A stretch of 64,000 nt of DNA from Flavobacteriales bacterium (GTDB taxonomy: Bacteria > Bacteroidota > Bacteroidia > Flavobacteriales > UBA7312), in the NCBI GenBank assembly GCA_016779935.1, contig JADHMQ010000001.1, forward strand, positions 192,369 through 256,368, given 5' to 3'. How positions within the stretch are numbered: the stretch's first letter is position 1; every line of letters starts with the position of its first letter. A program made the position numbers and the translations under genes. Below are positions 17,643 through 26,502 of this stretch, piece by piece. The notes under the pieces were generated by a model. That model did no database searches. It saw only the letters and a list, made by a program, of their open reading frames with translations, and was not told the origin of the DNA.

Positions 17643-19429
17643 TAAATTGAATTGATTAATTTAATTTTTGCCTTGAGTTCCTCAATGCTATCGTATCCAT
17701 TTTGGATTTTTTTCAATACTTGTTGTTTGAGTTTGTCAGCACCTTTTGAATTACCAAAGAAGGCGACATTGGTCTCGTATTGATTAATTTCTTTTTGTAA
17801 GTCGTTAATTTTAGTTTTCAAAAATTGCTTCTCTTTATCAAGGGCAAGAGGGCTTGAGTTCTCCTTTAAACGATCTAGTTTACTATTGAACCTAACATTT
17901 TCAAGTTCTTTTTTATCGACTTTCATTTTTGAATAGAAGCCGTCAATAGTCTTTTTGAAAGTGTTTTCTATTTCGAAATTATCTCTAGGCACACTTCCAA
18001 TGGCGTACCATTCTTTTTGAAAGAGTTTAAGGCTTTCAAAATTTGATGAGTTATCATCAGTCAAGTTATAAGCTCTCACTTTTTCTAATAACTCTTCTTT
18101 GAGTTTTAAGTTACCAGCTTTTTCTTTATCTAAGTCTGCGAAGAACGCTTTCTTATTCTTGTAAAACGTATTTACAGCCTTTTTAAAACGATTCCATAAC
18201 TTATCTGAAAGACTTTTAGGAAGATGACCACTTTTCTTCCAGTCATCTTGTAATTTTATGAATTGTTGTGAGTGATGTTTCCAATCGATATTGTCTGATT
18301 GGATTAACTCTTCTGCTTTCTCACAAAGTTTTGTTTTAGCGTTTACTATTTCTTTATTTTCAACTTTCTTAGTTTTGTAAAACTCATTTTTTTTTGCGTA
18401 AAATAAAGATAAACTTTCTCTTAAAGTCTTCCAGGCTTCTTTGTTATCTTCTTTATTTAGGCCACCCTCTTTTTTCCATTTTAGTTCTAATTCTTGAACT
18501 TTCTCGGTGAGTTTATTCCATCTACTATGGTTGTCTGCACTTTCATTAGTTAGTTCGTTGATTTGTTGACAAATTTCTTGTTTGTTTTTGAAAGCTTGAG
18601 TGCCACGTTCTTTAAGTTCTACATAATGGTCATTACGTTTCTTATGAAGTTCTCTACTTGCATTTTTAAAACGTTCCCACATTTCTTCTCTAAGTTCACG
18701 TTTTACTGGACCAATTTCTTTCCACTTTTGGTGAAGCTCTTGTAGTTCATTGTGGATTTTATTTATTGATTTTTCATTCAGTAGAGCTTCAGTAGCTTCA
18801 CATATTTGAAGTTTTTTCTCATAGTTTTTATTGAAGTCTAAATCTCTCAGTTCATTATTGATTTTTACATAATCATAAAATCGTTCAACCTGATAGTGAT
18901 AGGATTTCCAAATTTCATTGCGATAACCTATAGAAACTTCACCTGTATTTCTCCACTTTTCTTGTAAAGCTTTAAACTTTTCGAATGTGTCTTTGAGAGT
19001 TTCTTCTGTATTAATTAAGGCTTCTATATCTTCGATTATAGCTGTTTTAATCTTGTGATTTTTAATATAATCGGACTCAATCTTTTCTCTTAAATCGTTC
19101 TTTTTCTTTTTGAAATTATTTAAGAGATTTTTAAATTCTTTCTCTAATGGGTGAGTGTATGAAAATTCTTCCTCAACGCCACCATCAGCTATGAAATCTG
19201 ATTTTTTTTGTTCTTTTTCAGAGTTTACTTTTTTGTAGAAAACAGACTTTATAATATCAACGGTTTTAGCATTGCTAAATACATCTTCTGATTTGTTAAG
19301 CTCATTAACTTCATTTATTATTTCATCCAAAGTTAATTCGCTGTAATCTTTTAAAGGAGTTGTAATTTCATTAGTTACCTCATCTGAAATAACTTCTTCA
19401 TTTGTATTTTCTGTTTTTTTTAGACTCAT
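17642..19429 (-). CDS. DUF349-repeat protein
   Basis: A highly charged, helical cytoplasmic protein of 595 residues. It consists of about five DUF349 units of roughly 70 residues. Each shows a W-x(2)-x-G-x-(4-6)-W/N pattern: WRNTGEVSIGYRNEIW, WKEIGPVKRELREEMW, WKKEGGLNKEDNKEAW, WKKSGHLPKSLSDKLW and the diverged WYAIGSVPRDNFEIE. The ends are Glu/Lys-rich coiled coil. Function in Bacteroidota is unknown. It is the first gene of the operon with uvrB, which may only reflect co-transcription. A -7 element lies 26 bases upstream. Confidence 0.88.
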   Translation of the reverse strand: MSLKKTENTNEEVISDEVTNEITTPLKDYSELTLDEIINEVNELNKSEDVFSNAKTVDIIKSVFYKKVNSEKEQKKSDFIADGGVEEEFSYTHPLEKEFKNLLNNFKKKKNDLREKIESDYIKNHKIKTAIIEDIEALINTEETLKDTFEKFKALQEKWRNTGEVSIGYRNEIWKSYHYQVERFYDYVKINNELRDLDFNKNYEKKLQICEATEALLNEKSINKIHNELQELHQKWKEIGPVKRELREEMWERFKNASRELHKKRNDHYVELKERGTQAFKNKQEICQQINELTNESADNHSRWNKLTEKVQELELKWKKEGGLNKEDNKEAWKTLRESLSLFYAKKNEFYKTKKVENKEIVNAKTKLCEKAEELIQSDNIDWKHHSQQFIKLQDDWKKSGHLPKSLSDKLWNRFKKAVNTFYKNKKAFFADLDKEKAGNLKLKEELLEKVRAYNLTDDNSSNFESLKLFQKEWYAIGSVPRDNFEIENTFKKTIDGFYSKMKVDKKELENVRFNSKLDRLKENSSPLALDKEKQFLKTKINDLQKEINQYETNVAFFGNSKGADKLKQQVLKKIQNGYDSIEELKAKIKLINSI

Positions 19430-19454
19430 CTTGTTAATTAATTTGAACGTAACA

Positions 19455-19462
19455 CAAATTTA
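19455..19462 (-). promoter_or_regulatory. -7 element TAnnTTTG for the DUF349-uvrB operon
   Basis: Reads TAAATTTG on the minus strand, 26 bases before the ATG at 19429, in the short gap after aroE. Confidence 0.6.
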
Positions 19463-19487
19463 ATATTTATAATTTTAAATGCTAGAT

Positions 19488-20207
19488 TTACTTAGACCAA
19501 ATTATATATGACTTTTCTGCTTGTATTTGTAGCATTTCTAACCCATTTTTTGTTTGGCAATTATAATGTTTTCCTTTTTTTATGAATTCTGTTTCCTCAG
19601 GATTATACACTAGATCGTAAAGCAAATGATTTTCAGATAAGTATTCATATGGTATTGGTGGAAAAGAATGGATATCTGGATAGGTTCCAAGCGGTGTGCA
19701 ATTAATAATGATTTGATGATTATTTATTGTTTTTTTATCAATTGAGTGATAGTTGAATTCTGACTTTCTAGAAATGACTTTATACTCTATTTTTAATTCT
19801 TTTAAAGCATAAATAATAGCTTTTGATGCTCCACCACTACCCAAAATCAATGCTTTTTTATGAGTATTATTTAAAAGAGGCTTGATGGATTTTTTGAAAC
19901 CAATATAATCTGTATTATGTCCTATGAGCTTATCGTTTACTCTTTTTACGCAATTGACTGCATTAATTTCTTTTGCTGATTCATCAATATCATCCAAAAA
20001 TGGAATTATAGACTCCTTGAAAGGAATGGTTACATTAAAGCCAGAAAGTTCAGACAGCAACTCATTTTCAAATAGCTTTTCAAGCTTTTCGGATTCAAAA
20101 TTTATGTATTGAAAATGGCTTATATTCTCTTCCTTAAACTTTTTCTCAAAGTAATTTTTTGAAAAGGAATGTTTTAGAGGATAGCCAATTAAACCGAAAG
20201 TTTTCAT
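19488..20207 (-). CDS. aroE: Shikimate dehydrogenase
   Basis: NADP-dependent reduction of 3-dehydroshikimate in aromatic amino acid synthesis. At 239 residues it is on the short side but complete. It shows the shikimate-binding GYPLKHSFSKNYF, the catalytic lysine in NVTIPFKES (Lys64) and aspartate in GHNTDYIGF (Asp100), the nucleotide motif LGSGGASKAI, and NCTPLGTYPD. Its first four bases overlap the end of the upstream DUF368 gene (ATGA), so it is translationally coupled in a minus-strand run that also holds the rhodanese and phosphosulfolactate synthase genes. Confidence 0.95.
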   Translation of the reverse strand: MKTFGLIGYPLKHSFSKNYFEKKFKEENISHFQYINFESEKLEKLFENELLSELSGFNVTIPFKESIIPFLDDIDESAKEINAVNCVKRVNDKLIGHNTDYIGFKKSIKPLLNNTHKKALILGSGGASKAIIYALKELKIEYKVISRKSEFNYHSIDKKTINNHQIIINCTPLGTYPDIHSFPPIPYEYLSENHLLYDLVYNPEETEFIKKGKHYNCQTKNGLEMLQIQAEKSYIIWSK

Positions 20208-21184
20208 GTTTGTTTCTTTGCTAATAATTCAACAGCGGTTATTGTTAGTACACCAAGAAACATTATTCCCAAAACTATGAATTCACTTTTAGTCCATGCG
20301 TTTGGAATATAGCGTTCATAGCCAACGAGTAGGGGTTCGCCGTGTCGATTTAATACTTCGAAATTGAATACTTCTTCTTTCCATGGCCAAATAATGCTTA
20401 ATGAACCGAAGACAAAGCCTGTAAGTAAGGAAAGAGTTTGGTCATGAAAGCGTTTGAATATGATTGAAATAAGGTTTGAAAAGAGGATAATCCCTACAAT
20501 TGAACCTACTAAAAATAGCATGAAATAAATAAGATATTCAAATTGTGGACTTTCTATAAAATTTATTACAGTGCCATTTAAAAAAGCTTCAACAAAGTCA
20601 GTTAGACTATTGATAGACTTTACCATCAAAAGGTGATAATTCCCCATTAGCATCAGAATGTATGAGCCTGATAAGCCTGGAAGTATCATGCCACATATTC
20701 CTATTAGTCCGCAGATAAAAATATATAGGTAGGACGTGTTTTCAGTAGGTGAGGGGGAAAGAAATGACAAGGCAGATGCGATGCCCAATCCAATAATGAA
20801 CAAACTTATTGTTGTCCATTTCCATCTATTGATTTTTTTGCTGATGGGATATATTGAGGCTAATACAAGTCCAAAAAAATAACCCCATGTTTCTGATGGA
20901 TATTCAATTAATAAATAGTCAAATAATTGAGCGAGTAATAAAACACTTAATACCATTCCAAATAGGATTGGTACAATAAATTTTAGATTGAGCTGAATTG
21001 ATAAATCTTTAAATTTCCCTTTAGATAAAAGGCGTATTGATTCTATATTAAATGATTTTAGTGAGTTAATAAATTCTTCATAGATGTTTGTTATTAGAGC
21101 AATTGTTCCACCAGAAACTCCTGGCACAACGTTTGCTGCTCCCATTGCTAATCCTTTAAGGGTAAGTGTTATAAATTTTAGCAT
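20204..21184 (-). CDS. DUF368 membrane protein (PopT-like undecaprenyl-phosphate translocase)
   Basis: A 326-residue polytopic membrane protein with about eight hydrophobic helices. The family signature is at the N-terminus (KGLAMGAANVVPGVSGGTIA) and again in the repeated half (ICGMILPGLSGSYILMLMG). DUF368 proteins have been shown in other bacteria to recycle undecaprenyl phosphate across the membrane (PopT). By family this protein probably returns the lipid carrier for peptidoglycan and surface glycan synthesis; specificity here is inferred. It is flanked by aroE (4-base overlap) and a rhodanese gene (1-base gap). Confidence 0.9.
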   Translation of the reverse strand: MLKFITLTLKGLAMGAANVVPGVSGGTIALITNIYEEFINSLKSFNIESIRLLSKGKFKDLSIQLNLKFIVPILFGMVLSVLLLAQLFDYLLIEYPSETWGYFFGLVLASIYPISKKINRWKWTTISLFIIGLGIASALSFLSPSPTENTSYLYIFICGLIGICGMILPGLSGSYILMLMGNYHLLMVKSINSLTDFVEAFLNGTVINFIESPQFEYLIYFMLFLVGSIVGIILFSNLISIIFKRFHDQTLSLLTGFVFGSLSIIWPWKEEVFNFEVLNRHGEPLLVGYERYIPNAWTKSEFIVLGIMFLGVLTITAVELLAKKQT

Positions 21185-21185
21185 T

Positions 21186-21482
21186 TTAAACAGTTAAAAT
21201 TTTTTCTTCCCAAGCAGCATAGCCTCCTTCCAAGTCTTGAATATTTGTTAAGGAATGCATTTTTTCTAGCATATATTTTAGTGAGCGGCTTCTTTTTCCA
21301 CTGTTGCAGTATATTACAACTGGTTTATCGTTTGGAATTTCATCAATTCTATCCATAAATTGACTGAGTGGGATATTGAATTCGCTGATATAACCGTTTT
21401 CACATTCATAGGGTTCCCTAATGTCAATAATTACAAGAGTTTCGTTTGACTGAATTTTCTGTTTAAGTTCTTTGGCATTCAT
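21186..21482 (-). CDS. Single-domain rhodanese-like protein
   Basis: 98 residues, a single rhodanese domain with the catalytic cysteine in VIYCNSGKRSRSL (Cys59) and the early motif VIIDIREPYECENGYI. Such proteins carry sulfane sulfur as a persulfide. There is no signal peptide, so it is cytoplasmic. It lies 12 bases downstream of the phosphosulfolactate synthase-like gene. The two may be linked in sulfur metabolism (for example persulfide or sulfite supply), but this is inferred from position alone. Confidence 0.9.
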   Translation of the reverse strand: MNAKELKQKIQSNETLVIIDIREPYECENGYISEFNIPLSQFMDRIDEIPNDKPVVIYCNSGKRSRSLKYMLEKMHSLTNIQDLEGGYAAWEEKILTV

Positions 21483-21494
21483 TTGTTTGAAGTT

Positions 21495-22253
21495 TTAAGG
21501 CAGATGGTCAAAAAAGGTGTCACCACGAAGTCCTAATCTGAGACATTCAAGTGGAATTACTTCATTGTGAGCAATATTTCCGAGATTTACATTTGGTCCC
21601 ATTAGTTTAATAAACCAAACTTGTTGGTTTTTTTGAGGGGATTCCCAAATGATATTATCGTTATCAATCTTCGTCAAAATTTCTTCAATAAGGTCTGAGC
21701 GTACTTCACCACTACCTCTATAAATACCAACATTTCCGCCTTCTCTTGCTTCGGCAATTACTTTCCATGAACCAGCATCAATTTCTTTTTGCATTAGTTC
21801 AATCCATTTATATGGAGGAATTAATTTATTAGCATCTTTAGATCCAACTTCAGATAACACTCTGAAATTATTACATAGTGATTTAATATAATTACATTTC
21901 TCAACATGAGATATTTCAATTGAACCATCAGAAACCTCAATAGTATCAATGTTATATTTATCTAATATTCTTTTATAGTCATCAAACATATCTCTGGCTA
22001 TAAAAGCCTCAAAAAGTGTTCCGCCGAAATAAATGCTTATGTCAGCTTCTTGATAAAGCTTAATTTTTTGTTCAAGATTTGTGCTGATTATAGAGGTGCC
22101 AAAACCAAACTTTACCAAATCAGTGAGGTGTCCAGCAGTTTCAATGAAGTCTTCAACTTGTCTGATACTTAGGCCATTATCCATCATCATTGTCAAGCCA
22201 TTTTTTCTTGGCTTTGAAGCACGATTAGGCAAGTGTGTAATATTGAAATTCAT
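21495..22253 (-). CDS. Phosphosulfolactate synthase-like protein (ComA family)
   Basis: 252 residues matching the ComA fold: the N-terminus RASKPRKNGLTMMMDNGLS, VKFGFGTSII, a central YFGGTLFEAF, IEVSDGSIEIS and a C-terminal LGLRGDTFF. In methanogens ComA adds sulfite to phosphoenolpyruvate to give phosphosulfolactate, the first step to coenzyme M; a Bacillus relative makes spore sulfolactate. The product's use in Bacteroidota is not settled; a link to sulfonate or sulfonolipid synthesis is possible. ComB or ComC homologues are not in the window. It lies five bases downstream of the TPR gene. Confidence 0.85.
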   Translation of the reverse strand: MNFNITHLPNRASKPRKNGLTMMMDNGLSIRQVEDFIETAGHLTDLVKFGFGTSIISTNLEQKIKLYQEADISIYFGGTLFEAFIARDMFDDYKRILDKYNIDTIEVSDGSIEISHVEKCNYIKSLCNNFRVLSEVGSKDANKLIPPYKWIELMQKEIDAGSWKVIAEAREGGNVGIYRGSGEVRSDLIEEILTKIDNDNIIWESPQKNQQVWFIKLMGPNVNLGNIAHNEVIPLECLRLGLRGDTFFDHLP

Positions 22254-22258
22254 GTAAT

Positions 22259-23659
22259 TTATTTTTTGTGTTCGGTCAGCAAATTTAACAGAATTATGTT
22301 TGATTTTACACTTGGCATGTATCTAAAAAAATCTTCGTGTTTTTCATAGTTTATTATTAAGGCTTCTTTGAAAAATTGCAAGCCTAAATCATCGTTGCCA
22401 GATTTAAATAAATAAGCTGATATCCTATAAGATAATTCGGCTTTTTTAGGGTTAAGTTTAATGGCTTTTTTCAATAAGTCTATAGCTTCACTATATGATT
22501 CGTATTGAAATAACAAGTGCGAATAGTTTAGCCATGTTTCAGAATCAAATTCATCAAGCTCTAGTACTTTTCTGTATGCTATTTCAGCTTCTTTGATAAA
22601 GCCCACTTTTTCATGTATTTGAGCATAAGAAAATAAATAGTCAATATTTGATGGGTTTATATCAACGGCTTTCTTTATATGGTAAGATGCTTCAATGTGT
22701 TGTCCCTGTAAATCCATAATTAGAGCAAGAGCAAACCACGATTCATCGAAATTTTCATCTTTTTTTATGGACTTATGAAAGTATGATTTTGCTTTTTCAA
22801 GTTTATCAAGCTTTTCATAGTAATCACCTATATCATAGAATAAAGCAGCATTTGGTTCTCTGTATTTTACAGAATCTAAGCAGCAATCAATAGCGTTTTG
22901 ATAATACCCTAGTTCAGAAAGAGAGTCAGCTTTATTTATGTATGCTTTTATATAATCTTCTTGAATATAAATGGTGTAATCAAATGCTTCAATCGCATTT
23001 ATGTGATCTTCTTTTCTTTGATAGGCTGCTCCTAAGTAAAACCATGCTTCATAATCGTATGGATTTGAACACAAATATTTTTTAATAAATGTTATAGCTC
23101 TATTTGAATTTTCTTCAATTTCTGATGAAATAATATATGTGTACCAATACAAATCGTTTTTAGAATCTAACATTAGCAGTTTTTCTAGCATGTCGTTAGA
23201 CTTTGAATAATCGTCTACAAATTGGTATTCATTAGCTAAAGAGGAAATGACTTCTTCATTAAATGGATTTGTAATTAAAAGCTCTTCCAAAATCTCAATG
23301 GCTTCGGTGTGCTGTTTTAATTTACTATGAACAATGGATAATGTATAGAGATAATCTTCATTTTTTGAATAAGAAATTTCGTTTAGCTTATTTAAAGCCT
23401 CCTGTGGTCTGTCAAAAAAGATTAAAACTTGTGCTTTTTTAAGATTAAGTTGAAATGAAAACGGAAAAAGCTTTTCATATAAAGTGAAAGCTTTAATGAT
23501 TTTTTTCTTGTTTTCCTTTTCGCAGTAATGGTCAATAATTCGCTCAACTTCTTCTGATTCAAAATATTCGAAGCGTTGGCTTTCAAGCATTTTGTTAAAT
23601 CGATTAATTAAGTTTTTAGTATTGTTATCCTCCCGCGGGGTTAAGTCGTCTTCATTCAT
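22259..23659 (-). CDS. Tetratricopeptide repeat protein
   Basis: 466 residues made of about ten tandem TPR units from residue 50 onward (for example DYEAWFYLGAAYQRKEDHI, ESWFALALIMDLQGQHIEAS, ETWLNYSHLLFQYESYSEAI). There is no signal peptide or membrane helix, so it is a cytoplasmic scaffold or adaptor. The N-terminal 45 residues are acidic and probably flexible. Close spacing (5 bases) to the phosphosulfolactate synthase-like gene makes it the likely first gene of this minus-strand run. Its partner is unknown. Confidence 0.88.
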   Translation of the reverse strand: MNEDDLTPREDNNTKNLINRFNKMLESQRFEYFESEEVERIIDHYCEKENKKKIIKAFTLYEKLFPFSFQLNLKKAQVLIFFDRPQEALNKLNEISYSKNEDYLYTLSIVHSKLKQHTEAIEILEELLITNPFNEEVISSLANEYQFVDDYSKSNDMLEKLLMLDSKNDLYWYTYIISSEIEENSNRAITFIKKYLCSNPYDYEAWFYLGAAYQRKEDHINAIEAFDYTIYIQEDYIKAYINKADSLSELGYYQNAIDCCLDSVKYREPNAALFYDIGDYYEKLDKLEKAKSYFHKSIKKDENFDESWFALALIMDLQGQHIEASYHIKKAVDINPSNIDYLFSYAQIHEKVGFIKEAEIAYRKVLELDEFDSETWLNYSHLLFQYESYSEAIDLLKKAIKLNPKKAELSYRISAYLFKSGNDDLGLQFFKEALIINYEKHEDFFRYMPSVKSNIILLNLLTEHKK

Positions 23660-23742
23660 ACTATAAAGATAATTTTAAAGTATTTATTTTCAAAAATATT
23701 TTTGATTAGTTTATGAACAAAGAAATCAACACAGCAGTTTTT

Positions 23743-25003
23743 TTACCTAATCAATGTAACTTGACCAACTAACTTTTGCTCTTCACCATTTAGGAAAACT
23801 ACATGTATTTTATAAACGTACACATCAGTTTGACAAAGTTCTCCTTTATAATATCCATTCCATCCGACTGACATTTTTTCTGTTGAAAAAATATGCTCTC
23901 CCCATCGGTTGAAAATATCTAGTTTGTAATTTTTTGCGCCTAATATTACTGGATGAAAGATATCGTTTATTTCATTGTTTTGATGAATGTTTCCATTATT
24001 CATATTATGAGAATTCGGTGTAAATGAATTAGGAATTATGATATTTCCTTTAGAGTTGTTTGTAACTGAAATTGTCCTGTAACTTGTGTCTGAACACAGT
24101 TCATTTTGAGCGATAAGTACAATATTATAATACCCATTCTCATCATAGGTATGTGTTGGATTAATTTCTGTTGTAGTTGTTGAATCCCCAAAATCCCAAA
24201 TGTAATTCGTGGCAAATTCTGATTGATTATTTGTTTCTAGAATTAGGCCAGGCTCATCGAATAATTCAGTATTTACTGTAAATCGTGATATTGGTGTTTT
24301 GAAAACTAACCAATGTATCTGGATAACATAAAAGGCTAGAAGATGGGCTTATAGAAGCATCGTCTATGTCCCAAATTCTTAAAGGTGTAAAAGTAGCTAA
24401 ACTTGCCCCCCCTTGAAGAGTATTGCATTCATTTTCAGCAGTAAGCGTTACTTGTGTGGCGCAATTTACTGTGCCTTTTTCATAAGTATGAGTAATATGT
24501 TGTCCTGCATTATTGAAATCATATGTTTCGTTATTTGTACCGTCAAAAAAACTCCATATAAAAACTGTATTTTCTGATATATCTGTTGATGAATTTATAA
24601 ACTCTAAACTACCAGGAGCACATGTGCTTGTAAGACCACCAAATGGAATTTGAATGGAGGCGTTTGTGGGTTCTTCCATAATTAGTTCACCCGTTATCAC
24701 ACATGTGATGTCAGTTAAATTTATGGTTATTGTATAATTTTGAACAGTTGATAAGTAAATATGGCTAATTGGTGAATTAGCAGTCCAGCTTGTTCCAGTT
24801 GTAAATGTACTACCATCACCCCAATCAATAGAGTAATTCCCAATATTTGAATTAGATTGTAAAGATAAATTATAATCGTTTCCATCACATACTATCCATT
24901 TTGGAGTAGAAGATAAATTACCTTCAAAATCATAAAAATCAGGACACTGAGCAGTACAATAACAAGTAATTATACATAGGATGTATGTAAGATGTAATTT
25001 CAT
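23743..25003 (-). pseudogene. Frame-broken type IX secretion substrate with gliding-motility C-terminal domain
   Basis: Starting at the ATG at 25003, an intact signal peptide (MKLHLTYILCIITCYCTAQ) and PKD-like beta domains are read until a stop at 24266-24268. The +1 frame is open without interruption from about 24300 down to 23743. It encodes a complete PKD domain (NYIWDFGDS...INPTHTY) and a gliding-motility C-terminal domain (NSFTPNS, FNRWGEHIF, GWNGYYKGE, GQVTLIR). One extra base near 24296-24310 explains the break. The two parts end and begin mid-domain, and relatives I recall are much longer, so an internal deletion is also possible. A sequencing error cannot be excluded. Confidence 0.75.
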
Positions 25004-25078
25004 AGGCTTTATCAACATCAAAGGTCATTAAAATTTGTTGAAAATGAATTTTTTTGTAATTGTATTTATCTAAAGTAT

Positions 25079-25086
25079 TACATTTG
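25079..25086 (+). promoter_or_regulatory. -7 element TAnnTTTG for glmM
   Basis: Reads TACATTTG, 23 bases before the glmM ATG. A TTTG at 25053-25056 is a possible -33 element with a slightly long spacer. Confidence 0.6.
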
Positions 25087-25109
25087 TAATCTTATTAAAA
25101 TGTGTATAA

Positions 25110-26492
25110 ATGACATTGATAAAATCCATTTCTGGAATTAGAGGTACGATTGGAGGAAAAGTTGGTGAAGGATTATCTCCAATTGATACAGTAAGATTTA
25201 CGGCAGCATATGGTAGTTGGATAAAATCAAACACCACACATTCAAATGTCAAAATTATAGTAGGTAGGGATGCGCGTATTTCAGGAGATATTATTCGTCA
25301 ATTGGTAGTAAGTACGTTACAATCTCTGGGAATTGATGTGCTTGATTTAGGACTATCAACCACACCAACGGTTGAAGTTGCTGTAGAAATGGAAAATGCT
25401 GATGGTGGTATTATTTTAACAGCTAGTCATAACCCAAAGCAATGGAACGCCCTTAAACTATTAAATAGTAAGGGAGAATTTATTAATGGTAAAGATGGGG
25501 CTGAGGTACTAGAAATAGCAGAAGCCGATAATTATATATTTTCCGATGTTGATAGTTTGGGTAAGTACTCACAAGATAATGCATACATTCAAAAACATAT
25601 CGACAGTGTATTGGCTTTAGAATGGGTAAAGCCAAATATTATTAAGGAAGCAAAATTTAAGGTCGTTGTAGATGCTGTAAATTCAACAGGTGGCTTAGCT
25701 ATTCCACAATTATTAGAAGCTTTAGGTGTTGAGTGTATACCTCTTTATTGTGAGCCTAATGGTCACTTTCCACACAATCCTGAGCCATTACCTGAACATT
25801 TAACTGAGATATCAAAACTCGTCGTTGAGCATTCAGCTGATTTAGGTATTGTAGTTGATCCTGATGTTGATAGATTAGCTATTGTAAATGAAGATGGCAG
25901 TATGTTTGGTGAAGAATATACTTTAGTTGCTGTAGCAGATTATATATTATCTAAACAAAAAGGGAACTCAGTATCAAATTTATCATCCTCAAGAGCTTTG
26001 AAGGTTGTTACAGAAAAGTATGGAGGAGAGTATTATTCATCTGCAGTAGGAGAGGTGAATGTTGTTGATAAGATGAAATCTTGTGAAGCAGTTATTGGTG
26101 GTGAAGGAAATGGAGGGATAATTTATCCTGATTCTCACTACGGAAGAGATTCTTTAGTAGGAGTGGCACTTTTCTTATCTCATCTTGCAGAAAAAAAGTT
26201 AAAATGCTCAGAATTAAGAGCAACCTATCCCAATTATTTTATGTCAAAGAATAAAATTCAATTGACACCAGAGATTAATGTAGATGTCATTTTAAATACA
26301 ATGTCTGATAAATATTCTAATGAGGATGTTACTACTATAGACGGTGTTAAAATTGATTTTGAAAACGAATGGGTACATCTCAGAAAATCAAATACTGAGC
26401 CGATTATTAGAATATACACTGAAAGCACCAGCCCTGACTCTGTAAATACCTTAGCATTACGTTTTATGAATGAAATTAAAGAATTGACTTAA
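25110..26492 (+). CDS. glmM: Phosphoglucosamine mutase (phosphohexomutase family)
   Basis: 460 residues of the alpha-D-phosphohexomutase superfamily. The active-site phosphoserine lies in LTASHNPKQWNALK, the metal loop in VDPDVDRLAI, the sugar-binding loop in GGEGNGGII and the phosphate-binding loop in RKSNTEPIIRIY. The N-terminal SISGIRGTIGG is typical of the Bacteroidota GlmM group, which interconverts glucosamine-6-P and glucosamine-1-P for UDP-GlcNAc. Phosphomannomutase activity cannot be excluded from motifs alone. It is followed after 10 bases by a cysteine desulfurase gene, probably in one transcript. Confidence 0.9.
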   Translation: MTLIKSISGIRGTIGGKVGEGLSPIDTVRFTAAYGSWIKSNTTHSNVKIIVGRDARISGDIIRQLVVSTLQSLGIDVLDLGLSTTPTVEVAVEMENADGGIILTASHNPKQWNALKLLNSKGEFINGKDGAEVLEIAEADNYIFSDVDSLGKYSQDNAYIQKHIDSVLALEWVKPNIIKEAKFKVVVDAVNSTGGLAIPQLLEALGVECIPLYCEPNGHFPHNPEPLPEHLTEISKLVVEHSADLGIVVDPDVDRLAIVNEDGSMFGEEYTLVAVADYILSKQKGNSVSNLSSSRALKVVTEKYGGEYYSSAVGEVNVVDKMKSCEAVIGGEGNGGIIYPDSHYGRDSLVGVALFLSHLAEKKLKCSELRATYPNYFMSKNKIQLTPEINVDVILNTMSDKYSNEDVTTIDGVKIDFENEWVHLRKSNTEPIIRIYTESTSPDSVNTLALRFMNEIKELT

Positions 26493-26502
26493 ATTTTTAA
26501 TC

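Noticed and set aside
24296-24310. Programmed +1 frameshift in the surface-protein gene
   Set aside because: No known shift site or stimulating structure is visible, and the first frame continues for about 10 codons before stopping. A mutation or sequence error is simpler.
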